Of a stretch of DNA of 64,000 nucleotides, positions 26,574-35,313 are shown one piece after another (positions within the stretch are counted from its first letter, which is position 1; every line of letters begins with the position of its first letter). A model generated the notes under the pieces. That model made no database searches. It was given only the letters and a program-made list of their open reading frames with translations, and was not told the DNA's origin. A program made the translations under genes and the position numbers. This stretch comes from an uncultured Anaerovibrio sp. (lineage in GTDB: Bacteria > Bacillota > Negativicutes > Selenomonadales > Selenomonadaceae), in assembly GCA_934203205.1 (NCBI GenBank), contig CAKPYV010000002.1, positions 1 to 64,000 on the forward strand. Direction: 5' to 3'.

Positions 26574-27599
26574 ATGAATATCAAAAGTGTATTGGTGGTT
26601 AAGCTAAGTGCCATAGGGGATGTAATCCATGCCCTGCCGGTTTCCTACGCTTTGAAGGAAGCCTATCCAGAGGCAAGGGTAACCTGGGTAGTGGAGCCTC
26701 CTGCCTATAATCTGCTGGAGGGTAATCCCTACATTGATGAGATTATAGTTTTTGAGAAGAAAAAGTTCAAAAGCCTGGCGGGATTTTGGGAAAATTTTGG
26801 CCCCTTTAGAGAAAAGCTGAATCAGCACAAATATGATGCGGTTCTTGATTTGCAGGGGTTGTTTAAATCAGCAGCCATTGCTTGGTGCTCTAAGGCGCCT
26901 ATAAAGCTGGGAACCTGCAATATGCGGGAGCTAAGCGATAAAATATCTCGTCCAGTAGTGGGGCCTCATGCTCAGGGACATATTGTAGAAAGATATTTGG
27001 ATGTGGCCAGAGTCTTGGGCTGTGGTGTTAATAAGGTGGAATTTCCTATTAATATTACCCCAGAGGATGGGAAGATGGCCAGAAGCTATCTCTATGCAGC
27101 AGGCTGTAAGGGGGATGTTCCCTATGTGGTGCTGGCCGTAGGGGCTAATTGGCCCAATAAACGGTGGCCAGTGGCCTATTATGCCAAGCTGGCAGATTGG
27201 CTGTCAGAGCAGGGTTATTTGCCAGTTATTGTTGGAGGGGGAGCTTTGGATGAACAGTTGGTGGAGGATATTAGCCGGGCGGCAGACTTTCCCCCTGTGA
27301 ATATGGTAGGCAAAACTACCTTGCGGCAGCTGGCTTATGTGATTAAGGAAGCTAAGGCTACAGTAGGTGGCGATACAGGGCCGGTACATCTTTCTGCTGG
27401 TTTGAGAACCCCTACTATTATGGTTATGGGCCCTACAGATGCCCATCGAAATGGCCCTTATGGTCAGCTGGAGAACGTCATAGAGGTGCCTCGAAGCTGT
27501 AAGTATTGCTGGAAAAGAGCCTGTCCAAAGGGCTTTGACTGTCTGGATAGGATTACGCCGGCTATGGTGGAGGAAAAGCTGAAGCCATATTTGGAATAG
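26574..27599 (+). CDS. GT9 heptosyltransferase-like glycosyltransferase 1
   Basis: 341 residues. The N-terminal motif VVKLSAIGDVIHALP and the C-terminal donor site GGDTGPVHLSAGL are diagnostic of ADP-heptose:LPS heptosyltransferases (WaaC/WaaF family, GT-B fold, inner face of the cytoplasmic membrane). The end carries a four-cysteine cluster (CKYCWKRAC, then CLDRITPAMV). It is the first of three GT9 genes in tandem, placed right after ADP-heptose synthesis genes. It may transfer the first core heptose, but the order of action is unknown. Confidence 0.9.
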   Translation: MNIKSVLVVKLSAIGDVIHALPVSYALKEAYPEARVTWVVEPPAYNLLEGNPYIDEIIVFEKKKFKSLAGFWENFGPFREKLNQHKYDAVLDLQGLFKSAAIAWCSKAPIKLGTCNMRELSDKISRPVVGPHAQGHIVERYLDVARVLGCGVNKVEFPINITPEDGKMARSYLYAAGCKGDVPYVVLAVGANWPNKRWPVAYYAKLADWLSEQGYLPVIVGGGALDEQLVEDISRAADFPPVNMVGKTTLRQLAYVIKEAKATVGGDTGPVHLSAGLRTPTIMVMGPTDAHRNGPYGQLENVIEVPRSCKYCWKRACPKGFDCLDRITPAMVEEKLKPYLE

Positions 27600-27607
27600 G
27601 AGTTTTT

Positions 27608-28642
27608 ATGCCAGATATAAATAAATTAAATATCAAAAAAATATTGATTATAGATTTGGCCTTTATCGGAGATGTGATATTGGCAGGGCCTTTGACGAGA
27701 ACAGTGCGGCAAAGATGGCCCCAGGCAGAAATTTCTATGCTGACAGTGCCTTTGACCAAGCCGGTGGCAGAAATGCTGCCTGCTATTGATAAGGCCATTG
27801 TTTATGACAAAAAAGGACTGCATCAGGGACTGGGCGGTATGTGGAAAATAGCTCAGGAGCTGCGGCAGGAGAAGTTTGATTTGGCTATCTGCATGAATTT
27901 TGCCCTGCGGGGGGCTGTGGTAGCCAGGCTGGCAGGGATTCCTTATCGACTGGGCTATGATGCTCAGCATGCCGGCTGGTTTCTGACCTGGGCGGCTAGC
28001 CATATGCGTGAAGGTATCAAGTATGAAGCCAAAAATCATCTGGAAGTATTAAAGCCTTGGGGCCTTACCACAGAGGATTATAGCTTGGCCCTGGCTCCCT
28101 CACAGGAGAATATTGCTTCCTTTGAGGCCAAGGCTCAGGAGCTGTCCCTGGCAGATAAGGGTGAGTACTTCGTTATTTGCCCTATGGGAAGCTACGAAAG
28201 AAAGAATCTACCTCTGCCTCTGGCTGTGCAGCTTATACGAAAATTGGAGGCAGAAAAGCCTGTATATCTAATTGGAGGTCCGGGGGAGAAAACTGTTTTG
28301 GAGGTTATGGCCAAGGCAGGCCGACTGCCAGCAGGACGGGTTTTGGCCGGGACGCTGAATCTACCGGAGCTGGCGGTGTTTTTGCAGAGAGCCAGAGCCA
28401 TGATTTCTGTAGATACCGGCCCTATGCATATGGCTCAGGCAGTGCAATGCCCTACTGTGGCGGTATTCGGCCCTACAGATCCAGTTGTTTGGGGGCCTTA
28501 CAACAGCAACAGCCAGGTTGTATATAGAGGCGAGGAATGTTCTCCTTGCTGGGGCAAGGGTGAGTGCAGCAACAACAGGTGCATGGAGATGATTAAGCTG
28601 GAGCAGGTATGGCAGGCGTTGAAGAAGGTGATGGCACAGTAA
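27608..28642 (+). CDS. GT9 heptosyltransferase-like glycosyltransferase 2
   Basis: 344 residues, GT9 fold, with IDLAFIGDVILAGPL at the N-terminus and SVDTGPMHMAQAV as the donor site. The C-terminal cysteine cluster is CSPCWGKGEC then CMEMI. It starts 8 bases after the first GT9 gene. The closest role would be WaaF-like heptosyltransferase II, but this is family-level inference. Confidence 0.88.
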   Translation: MPDINKLNIKKILIIDLAFIGDVILAGPLTRTVRQRWPQAEISMLTVPLTKPVAEMLPAIDKAIVYDKKGLHQGLGGMWKIAQELRQEKFDLAICMNFALRGAVVARLAGIPYRLGYDAQHAGWFLTWAASHMREGIKYEAKNHLEVLKPWGLTTEDYSLALAPSQENIASFEAKAQELSLADKGEYFVICPMGSYERKNLPLPLAVQLIRKLEAEKPVYLIGGPGEKTVLEVMAKAGRLPAGRVLAGTLNLPELAVFLQRARAMISVDTGPMHMAQAVQCPTVAVFGPTDPVVWGPYNSNSQVVYRGEECSPCWGKGECSNNRCMEMIKLEQVWQALKKVMAQ

Positions 28643-29817
28643 TGAGAAATTATAAAAATATTCTGGTAATCAACCTGATGCATATAGGAGATTTGATGCT
28701 GGTCACGCCGGTATTGAGAACTCTTCGCGCTAATTATCCTCAGGCTAAAATATCTATTTTGGTAGACAAAAAGCTGGCGGATTTGGTGCGCTGTAACAAG
28801 CATATTGATGATTGCCTTTTGATTGACAAAAAGGGCAAGGATGATAAGCTGACCAATTTTATTAAATATATTGGGGAAATCCGCCAAAAGCATTTTGATT
28901 TGGTTATCAATCTTCATCGTAACGAACGAGCGTCAGCCATTGCAGCTTTTAGTGGTGCTGATACCATTGTAGGCTATGCCAAGCCGGGCTTTGGACTGTT
29001 TTTTGACAAGGTTATGCAGAATCCTTCTGTGGCCCATCATATAGGCCGGGGGCCTTGGGGCTTGTTGCCACCCCATCGCTATGTACCTGGTTGGAAGCAT
29101 CAGGTTCATGCTCATTTGGAGGTGCTGAAGCAGGCTGTTGGGGTAGAAAAAATTGACGATGGCGGTTTGGAAATGTGGCTGCCTCAGGAGGCTGTAGAAA
29201 AAGCAGAAAAGCTCTGGCAGGAGAATTTTGCCCCAGACCAGCAGGTGGTAGCCTTTAATATTGGCGCCAGTTGGGAAACTAAAAGATGGCTGGACAGCTA
29301 TTTTGCTCAATGTGCAGATGCGTTGATTGAGAAGGGTTATGCTGTGGCTTTCTTTGGCGGCCCAATGGATATAGAGCTGGTGGACAAATGCCGCAGCTTG
29401 ATGAAGCAGGGAAATAGTCCCATTATCAAGGTATTTACAGGTAAGGTGTCCTTGGCGGAGCTGGGGGCCTTATTGCGGAAGTGTGCCCTGTTTTTGACCA
29501 CAGATTCCGGCCCTATGCATGTAGGGGTATCCCAACATGTGCCGGTGGTAACTATGTTTGGAGCTTCTCCAGTGCCGGGATTTTATCCCTACGATGGTCG
29601 GGATGTTTTGATTAAGGCGCCAGTTAACTGTCACCCTTGTGGCATACATCAATGTCCTCACGGCGGGGAAGCTAATCTGGCTTGTATGAAAAAGATTACC
29701 CCGGAGCTAGTTATGAAATATGTGTGGGAGCTGCTGGATAAATATGGCAAGATGGCTGGCAAAATGTCAGTGGAATATGGTAATTATGCGTGCAGAGTGG
29801 TAGAGGCCAGTCTGTGA
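28642..29817 (+). CDS. GT9 heptosyltransferase-like glycosyltransferase 3
   Basis: 391 residues. The ATG at 28642 shares one base with the stop of the previous gene (TAATG) and gives the usual start MRNYKNILVINLMHIGD; an in-frame opening at 28609 is not used. The donor motif is TTDSGPMHVGVSQ and the cysteine cluster is CHPCGIHQC then CMKKITPELV. It is somewhat longer than its siblings. Substrate order is unknown. Confidence 0.88.
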   Translation: MRNYKNILVINLMHIGDLMLVTPVLRTLRANYPQAKISILVDKKLADLVRCNKHIDDCLLIDKKGKDDKLTNFIKYIGEIRQKHFDLVINLHRNERASAIAAFSGADTIVGYAKPGFGLFFDKVMQNPSVAHHIGRGPWGLLPPHRYVPGWKHQVHAHLEVLKQAVGVEKIDDGGLEMWLPQEAVEKAEKLWQENFAPDQQVVAFNIGASWETKRWLDSYFAQCADALIEKGYAVAFFGGPMDIELVDKCRSLMKQGNSPIIKVFTGKVSLAELGALLRKCALFLTTDSGPMHVGVSQHVPVVTMFGASPVPGFYPYDGRDVLIKAPVNCHPCGIHQCPHGGEANLACMKKITPELVMKYVWELLDKYGKMAGKMSVEYGNYACRVVEASL

Positions 29818-29830
29818 AGGGAAGAATAAT

Positions 29831-30838
29831 ATGACTGTAAACAAGGACAAGTTGTTGGATTTTGTGCTTAATGGCATTTCCAAGACCAGGATTCTGGTAG
29901 TGGGAGATGTAATGCTGGATAGATATTACTACGGAGAGGTTAGCCGAATTTCTCCAGAGGCACCAGTGCCTATTAACCATGTCCTGCGCATTGAGGATAC
30001 TATGGGTGGCAGTGCTAATGTGGCTCATAATCTGGCTTTGCTAGGGTGCAAAACCTATATTGCTGGTTTCGTAGGCAATGATTATCACTGCCAGACCTTG
30101 ATGGATAAATTTACCTCCAGAGGTATTGACTATAAGGGCATTATTCATCGGGATGCTCCCACCACTACCAAATTAAGGGTTATTGGTGGGCATCAGCAGA
30201 TGCTGCGATTGGATTTTGAGGATACAGAGCCAGTAGGGGAGCAGTATGCTCAGCGCTTAATAGATTATGTGGAGCATATGCTGCAGAAGGGACTGGATGC
30301 GGTAATCCTTTCGGATTATGGCAAGGGAGCCTGCACCGATGAGGTGTGCACCAGTGTTATTCAAGCCTGTCGAGATATGGCGGTGCCAGTGTTTGTGGAT
30401 CCAAAGGGCGTGGAATGGGATAAATACGGCGGTGCGGATTATATTACCCCAAACTTCAAGGAGCTGAATGCTGTACAGCCAAGGCCTATCCGCAATAGAG
30501 ATGAATACATTGAGCAGGCCGCTCAGTATGTTATGGACGAGTATTTTATCCACAATGTATTGGCTACTCGTTCCGAGCATGGTGTGTCCTTGATACAGCC
30601 AGAGGAGGGAATTGTTCATATTCCTACCAAGGCTCAGGAGGTATTTGATGTCTCTGGTGCAGGTGATACAGTGATTTCTGTTTTTGCCCTGGGTATTGCC
30701 GGAGGATTGAAGCCTGTTGATGCCGCATATTTAGCCAATTTGGCCGCCAGTGTGGTAGTAGCCAAGCTGGGAACCTATGCTGTTAGCAATGCAGAGTTGC
30801 AAAATGTTTTGACAAAAAAGGAGCATGAGGATAAATGA
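29831..30838 (+). CDS. hldA: D-glycero-beta-D-manno-heptose-7-phosphate kinase
   Basis: 335 residues, a canonical RfaE domain I/HldA kinase. GDVMLDRYYYGEVSRISPEAPVP at the N-terminus, the GGSANVAHN sugar-binding motif, LSDYGKG, DPKG and FDVSGAGDT (catalytic Asp) are all present. It phosphorylates sedoheptulose-derived heptose 7-phosphate at C1 before GmhB acts. It overlaps hldD by 4 bases (ATGA). Together with the paralogue at 24877 it makes two kinases in one locus. Confidence 0.9.
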   Translation: MTVNKDKLLDFVLNGISKTRILVVGDVMLDRYYYGEVSRISPEAPVPINHVLRIEDTMGGSANVAHNLALLGCKTYIAGFVGNDYHCQTLMDKFTSRGIDYKGIIHRDAPTTTKLRVIGGHQQMLRLDFEDTEPVGEQYAQRLIDYVEHMLQKGLDAVILSDYGKGACTDEVCTSVIQACRDMAVPVFVDPKGVEWDKYGGADYITPNFKELNAVQPRPIRNRDEYIEQAAQYVMDEYFIHNVLATRSEHGVSLIQPEEGIVHIPTKAQEVFDVSGAGDTVISVFALGIAGGLKPVDAAYLANLAASVVVAKLGTYAVSNAELQNVLTKKEHEDK

Positions 30839-31818
30839 TTATTGTAACTGGTGGTGCCGGCTTTATCGGCAGTAATATTGTTAAGGAATTGAATCGTCAG
30901 GGCCGTAAGGATATTTTGATTGTTGATGATTTGAATAACCGCAAAAAGGAAAATCAGAGCTATCGCAATCTCCGGGGGTTGCAGTTCCTGGATTATATGT
31001 ACAAGGACGATTTCCTTGAGGCTATTTTGCATGAGGATATTGACGGTAGTGATGTAGAGGTTGTTTTCCATGAGGGAGCTTGCTCCGATACTATGGAATA
31101 TGATGTAAACTACATGATGCAGGCTAACTATGAGTATTCCAAGGCTGTACTGCATTTCTGCATGGATCATAGAATTCCTTTCCTCTATGCTTCCTCTGCT
31201 TCCACCTATGGCGGCGGTGAAAATGGCTTCCGGGAGGGAGATGAGTGTGAGGATGCTTTGAATCCATATGCCTTCTCCAAGCTGCTTTTTGATCGCTATG
31301 TGCGCCAGCAGATGCCTTACGCCCAGAGCCAGATTGTAGGCTTGAAGTATTTTAATGTTTATGGGCCACAGGAGCATCACAAGGGCAATATGGCTTCTAT
31401 TTTCTACCAGCTGTATCATCAGGTAAAGAAAGAGGGTGTTTGCCGTCTTTTCAAGGGCTATGGTGAATATGGTGATGGCGAGCATCGTCGTGATTTTGTC
31501 TATGTGAAGGATGTTGTCAAGGTAAATCTCTGGTTCTGGCAGCAGCAGGGCCCAAGCGGTATCTATAACTGCGGTACCGGCCACGCTCATTCTTATAATG
31601 AGGTAGCAGAGGCTATTATCGAGGCTATGGGACAGGGACATATTGAATATAGAGAGTTCCCAGAAGTGCTGAAGGGCAAATATCAGTGCTTTACTGAGGC
31701 AGATCAGACTCAGCTGTTGGAAGCAGGTTATGATCAGGGCTTCTATGATATGAAGGAAGCTGTTAAGGAATATTGTGATTTCTTGGATAATGGCGGATAT
31801 TTTAAATATGGCAAATAA
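30835..31818 (+). CDS. hldD: ADP-L-glycero-D-manno-heptose 6-epimerase
   Basis: 327 residues of the short-chain dehydrogenase/epimerase family, converting ADP-D,D-heptose to ADP-L,D-heptose. The NADP-binding VTGGAGFIGSNIVKEL is at the extreme N-terminus. SSASTYG and the catalytic YAFSK pair follow. The start overlaps the hldA stop, and the 3' end overlaps gmhB, indicating tight coupling. Confidence 0.93.
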   Translation: MIIVTGGAGFIGSNIVKELNRQGRKDILIVDDLNNRKKENQSYRNLRGLQFLDYMYKDDFLEAILHEDIDGSDVEVVFHEGACSDTMEYDVNYMMQANYEYSKAVLHFCMDHRIPFLYASSASTYGGGENGFREGDECEDALNPYAFSKLLFDRYVRQQMPYAQSQIVGLKYFNVYGPQEHHKGNMASIFYQLYHQVKKEGVCRLFKGYGEYGDGEHRRDFVYVKDVVKVNLWFWQQQGPSGIYNCGTGHAHSYNEVAEAIIEAMGQGHIEYREFPEVLKGKYQCFTEADQTQLLEAGYDQGFYDMKEAVKEYCDFLDNGGYFKYGK

Positions 31819-32311
31819 AGCGGTGTTTTTTGATAGGGATGGCACATTGAATGTGGATGTGCATTATCTCTATCGGCCAGAGGATTTTCAGTGGACACCG
31901 GAGGCGGTGGAAGCCATAGAATATTGTCATCAGCAGGGCTATCTGGTGGTGGTCATTACCAATCAAAGCGGAGTGGCCAGAGGGTACTATACCGAGGCTG
32001 AGGTGCAGAGGCTTCATCAGTGGATGAATGAGGAGTTGGCAAGGCAGGGGGCAAAGCCTATTGATGCCTTCTATTATTGTCCTCATCATCCCCGGGGCAA
32101 GGTGGCAGCATATGCCAAGGAGTGCAGCTGCCGCAAGCCTCAGCCTGGGATGCTGTTGCAGGCCTGTCAGGAAATGAACATAGAGCCAGTTCAGTCCTAT
32201 ATGGTAGGAGACAGCCATAGAGACGTAGAAGCTGGGGAAAAAGCTGGTATTAAAGGAACGCTGTATACAGGCGGCAGTTTGCTGGCATGTGTAAGGGAAA
32301 ATATAGATTAG
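31808..32311 (+). CDS. gmhB: D-glycero-beta-D-manno-heptose 1,7-bisphosphate 7-phosphatase
   Basis: 167-residue HAD phosphatase. FFDRDGTLN (nucleophile Asp), ITNQSGVARG and the zinc-binding stretch CPHHPRG followed by CSC before RKPQPGML match GmhB. ATG at 31808 overlaps the end of hldD by 11 bases. It removes the C7 phosphate between the HldA and HldC steps, so with rfaE2 and hldD the ADP-heptose pathway is complete here apart from gmhA, which is not in this window. Confidence 0.9.
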   Translation: MANKAVFFDRDGTLNVDVHYLYRPEDFQWTPEAVEAIEYCHQQGYLVVVITNQSGVARGYYTEAEVQRLHQWMNEELARQGAKPIDAFYYCPHHPRGKVAAYAKECSCRKPQPGMLLQACQEMNIEPVQSYMVGDSHRDVEAGEKAGIKGTLYTGGSLLACVRENID

Positions 32312-32328
32312 ATAAGGGTGGGGTGCCT

Positions 32329-33537
32329 GTGCGAATCGGCATTTTTGAAAATATAATGACTCCAGGTGGACATGAGGTTGATTTTGACCGTATTTTGGTG
32401 GAAGAGCTGCAGCAAAGAGGGCATGAAGTCAGCTTTTATGTACCAGAGAATTTTGAGTTTAATTTTGACTATCAGGTACCTGTAGTGAAGCTGGGCGGAG
32501 AGGTAGTTTCTTACTCCAATGTGCGAGGTGTGAAAAAACTATTTTATGCCATGAAAAGAGAATATAACCGTCAGAAGTGGTATGCCCAGCTTTATGAAGC
32601 TGCCTACCGCAAGGATATAGATGCCTTGATTGTGCCAACCTCAACATATCGTTATTTACGGGCATTGAATAAAAATATTCTCCGTCGCAGCAATATACCA
32701 ATTATTTTTGTGTTGCATGGTATAAATCCCAAGGAAGCACCAAAATTTTTAAGGGAAGCAAAAAAATTGCTGCCATATAAAAATATTAAGCCGGTGGTTT
32801 TGACCTTTGTTAATCATATTTTTGGTCATAAACTGCCAAATATTTACACAATTTATCCACCTGCCTATACCGCTAGGGATATAGAATTTGTCCCATCGGT
32901 AGAAAAAAAAGATGTGATGACCATAGGCTTTTTTGGACAATATCGCAGGGAAAAAAGATTGCGGGATTTCCTGGAGGTTTATGTGAAGGGAAATTATACG
33001 CGTAAGGTAAGGCTTTTGGTTCAAGGCTCTACTATGCATCCAGAGGATGCTGAGGATTTTGAACAGATAATTCAGGAATATAAAGCACATCCAGAAATTG
33101 AATTTTTGCACAAGGGCCTTATCGGAGCAGAGTGGCAAAAGGCCCTAGCGGAAATTGATGTGCTTTTGATGCCATATTCGGCACCAAGATATTTATATCA
33201 TTGGGGTGGTATGCTATTTACGGCAATTGGCTTTCAGAAGCCCGTGGTAGCTAGCAATGATATTAATCCAGAGGTCTTTGCCAAGTTTGATATTGGTATG
33301 ACCTTCAAAAGCGGAGATATGGGAGATTTGCAGCGGGTATTGGAGACATTTATCAATACCTATGATGATAAAGTAAATGACTATGCCCAGGGCTTGGCTC
33401 AGGCGGCAAAAAAATTCTCTCCAGAATCCTTTGCTCATAGAATTGAAGCGATACTTACAGGGGAATATCATACTATCACCCCAAAGGCAATGCCAGCAGA
33501 TAAGGTTGAGGCTGCAATAGAAAATAAAAAGGAATAG
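32329..33537 (+). CDS. GT-B glycosyltransferase (group 1-like)
   Basis: 402 residues. GTG at 32329 follows GGGTGGGG and is preferred to the frame opening at 32287, which overlaps gmhB. The N-terminal half begins VRIGIFENIMTPGGHEVDFDR and the C-terminal half has GFFGQYRREKRLRDF and DVLLMPYSAPRYLYHWGG, consistent with a GT4-type donor domain. It is likely a core LPS sugar transferase, with the specific sugar unknown. Confidence 0.75.
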   Translation: MRIGIFENIMTPGGHEVDFDRILVEELQQRGHEVSFYVPENFEFNFDYQVPVVKLGGEVVSYSNVRGVKKLFYAMKREYNRQKWYAQLYEAAYRKDIDALIVPTSTYRYLRALNKNILRRSNIPIIFVLHGINPKEAPKFLREAKKLLPYKNIKPVVLTFVNHIFGHKLPNIYTIYPPAYTARDIEFVPSVEKKDVMTIGFFGQYRREKRLRDFLEVYVKGNYTRKVRLLVQGSTMHPEDAEDFEQIIQEYKAHPEIEFLHKGLIGAEWQKALAEIDVLLMPYSAPRYLYHWGGMLFTAIGFQKPVVASNDINPEVFAKFDIGMTFKSGDMGDLQRVLETFINTYDDKVNDYAQGLAQAAKKFSPESFAHRIEAILTGEYHTITPKAMPADKVEAAIENKKE

Positions 33538-33558
33538 AGAAAGGGCGTACACGTAAAT

Positions 33559-34338
33559 ATGGGAGTAAATCTTTCTGTTTTGATTTTGGCAAAAAATGAA
33601 GAGAAAAATCTGGAGGCATGTATCAAAAGTGCCCTGTTTGCCGATGAGGTGCTGGTTATAGATGATATGAGTACAGATGGCACCAAGGCCTTGGCAGAGT
33701 CCCTTGGGGCAAGGGTTTTGCAGCGCTCTCTTAATGGTAATTGGGGTGAACAGCAGACTTTTGCTATGGAAAATGCCAAATGCGATTGGATTTATTGTCT
33801 AGATGCAGATGAAAGAATATCCCATCGTTTGGCTGAGGAAATCAAAAGAGTTGTAGCAGAAGATGACAGAAGATATGCTTATGAAACAGCCAGACTAAAC
33901 TATTTTTGGGAGCAGCCTTTAAAGCATGGCGGTTGGTTTCCTGACCACGGTATACGACTGTTGCCACGGAAAGGTGTCTATGTAACAGGTTTTGTTCACC
34001 CGCAGTTTCATTATGACTATGAGCTAAAGACATTGCCAGATGACGCTTATGTTATCCATTATCCATATAGAGATTGGGAGCACTATTTCAACAAGCTGAA
34101 TTTTTACACAACCTTGGTAGCCAAGAAAAATAAGGAAAAAGGCAAAAAGGCTTCATTTTGGGATATTATTACACATCCATTATGGGCATCCTTCAGGATG
34201 TATTTTCTTAAATCTGGTTGGAAAGATGGTAAAATTGGCTTTGTTCTAGCTAGCTTCCATTTTTTCTATACTATGGCAAAGTATGTAAAGCTATATTATC
34301 TGGAAAAGACTAATGAACATGTAGGGGATGAAGAATAA
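33559..34338 (+). CDS. GT2 glycosyltransferase, WaaE/KdtX-like
   Basis: 259 residues, GT-A fold: LSVLILAKNEEKNLEACIKS, the DDMSTDGT donor motif and the metal-binding CLDADER. HGGWFPDHGIRLLPRK and the C-terminal aromatic-rich segment match the WaaE/KdtX family that adds beta-glucose to inner-core heptose. The next gene begins on its stop codon (one-base overlap), so they are translated together. Confidence 0.85.
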   Translation: MGVNLSVLILAKNEEKNLEACIKSALFADEVLVIDDMSTDGTKALAESLGARVLQRSLNGNWGEQQTFAMENAKCDWIYCLDADERISHRLAEEIKRVVAEDDRRYAYETARLNYFWEQPLKHGGWFPDHGIRLLPRKGVYVTGFVHPQFHYDYELKTLPDDAYVIHYPYRDWEHYFNKLNFYTTLVAKKNKEKGKKASFWDIITHPLWASFRMYFLKSGWKDGKIGFVLASFHFFYTMAKYVKLYYLEKTNEHVGDEE

Positions 34339-35246
34339 TGGCTTCCATGAAGGATATTGGCAAAAGAATATATAATTTGAAAAATACGAGAGAAAAGCGC
34401 AGGTACTATGTTTTTTTACTAAGAGCCATGCTGCACAGAGGAGAACTGCGGGAGCTGGTGAATTTTTTCAACGCTGTTCCTGTAAGAAGTAAATTGCTGG
34501 AAGTGAATCCATTTCCTATTGAGCAGGTGACGCGGGCTTTCTTTTATAATAAATCTACGCTATCAGAGCGTGTACAGCTTGTAAAGAATCACTATGAGCT
34601 GTTGGAAAAGCTGCTGCAGGAAAAATATTTTTTGCAGATATCTGGAGCAAAATGGCAGCCTTATACCATATGGAATAGCACTTATGAGGATAAGTCTTGG
34701 CAAGCACAGCTGGTATTTGAAACCGGTCAGCGCAAGGAAGGTTTGCTGTCACTGGAATTGAATGTGGATCGTACCCATATATATCAAATCATGTTCTGGG
34801 CAGGCTATAACAAGGCTGGGGAAGCTGCTCTCTGGATAGGAGCTATGCAGGGGCCTAATATGGAAAATGCCAGGGATGTGGTCAAGAAAATGACCAAGGT
34901 GTGTCATGGCTATCGAACCAAGAACTTGATTCTCTACATGTTGCAGGCTATGGCTAGAGCTATGGGCATAAAGAAGATTTATGCTGTATCTAACTATGGC
35001 TATTATGCCAATAACCATGTGAGAGCAGATAGAAAGTTAAAAACAAATTTCGGTGATTTTTGGTTGGAAGCTGGAGGCAAGGAAACTGAGGATGAAAGAT
35101 TCTATGAGCTGCCTTTGGTGGAACATCGCAAAACTATGGAAGAAGTACCTACCAGAAAGAGAGCTGTATATAGACGCAGATTTGCCTTTCTTGATGAGGT
35201 AGATGCAGAAATAGAGCAGTCCGTGAATGTTATATTGAAAGCGTAA
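34338..35246 (+). CDS. DUF535 (VirK/YbjX family) protein
   Basis: 302 residues. VirK/YbjX-like features are seen: the N-terminal FLLRAMLHRG, IGAMQGPNMENARDVVKKMTKVCHGYRTKNLILYM and AVSNYGYYANNHVRADRKLKTNFGDFW. In enterobacteria these proteins are linked to envelope and virulence functions (VirK of Shigella) without a defined reaction. Its place inside an LPS operon, one base coupled to WaaE-like, suggests a role in LPS or outer-membrane modification (inference). Confidence 0.8.
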   Translation: MASMKDIGKRIYNLKNTREKRRYYVFLLRAMLHRGELRELVNFFNAVPVRSKLLEVNPFPIEQVTRAFFYNKSTLSERVQLVKNHYELLEKLLQEKYFLQISGAKWQPYTIWNSTYEDKSWQAQLVFETGQRKEGLLSLELNVDRTHIYQIMFWAGYNKAGEAALWIGAMQGPNMENARDVVKKMTKVCHGYRTKNLILYMLQAMARAMGIKKIYAVSNYGYYANNHVRADRKLKTNFGDFWLEAGGKETEDERFYELPLVEHRKTMEEVPTRKRAVYRRRFAFLDEVDAEIEQSVNVILKA

Positions 35247-35313
35247 ATTTTAGAGATATGACGACTTGCTGTACTAAATTTGGAAAATGGAAAGGGAAAA
35301 TGGCTGGTAATTT

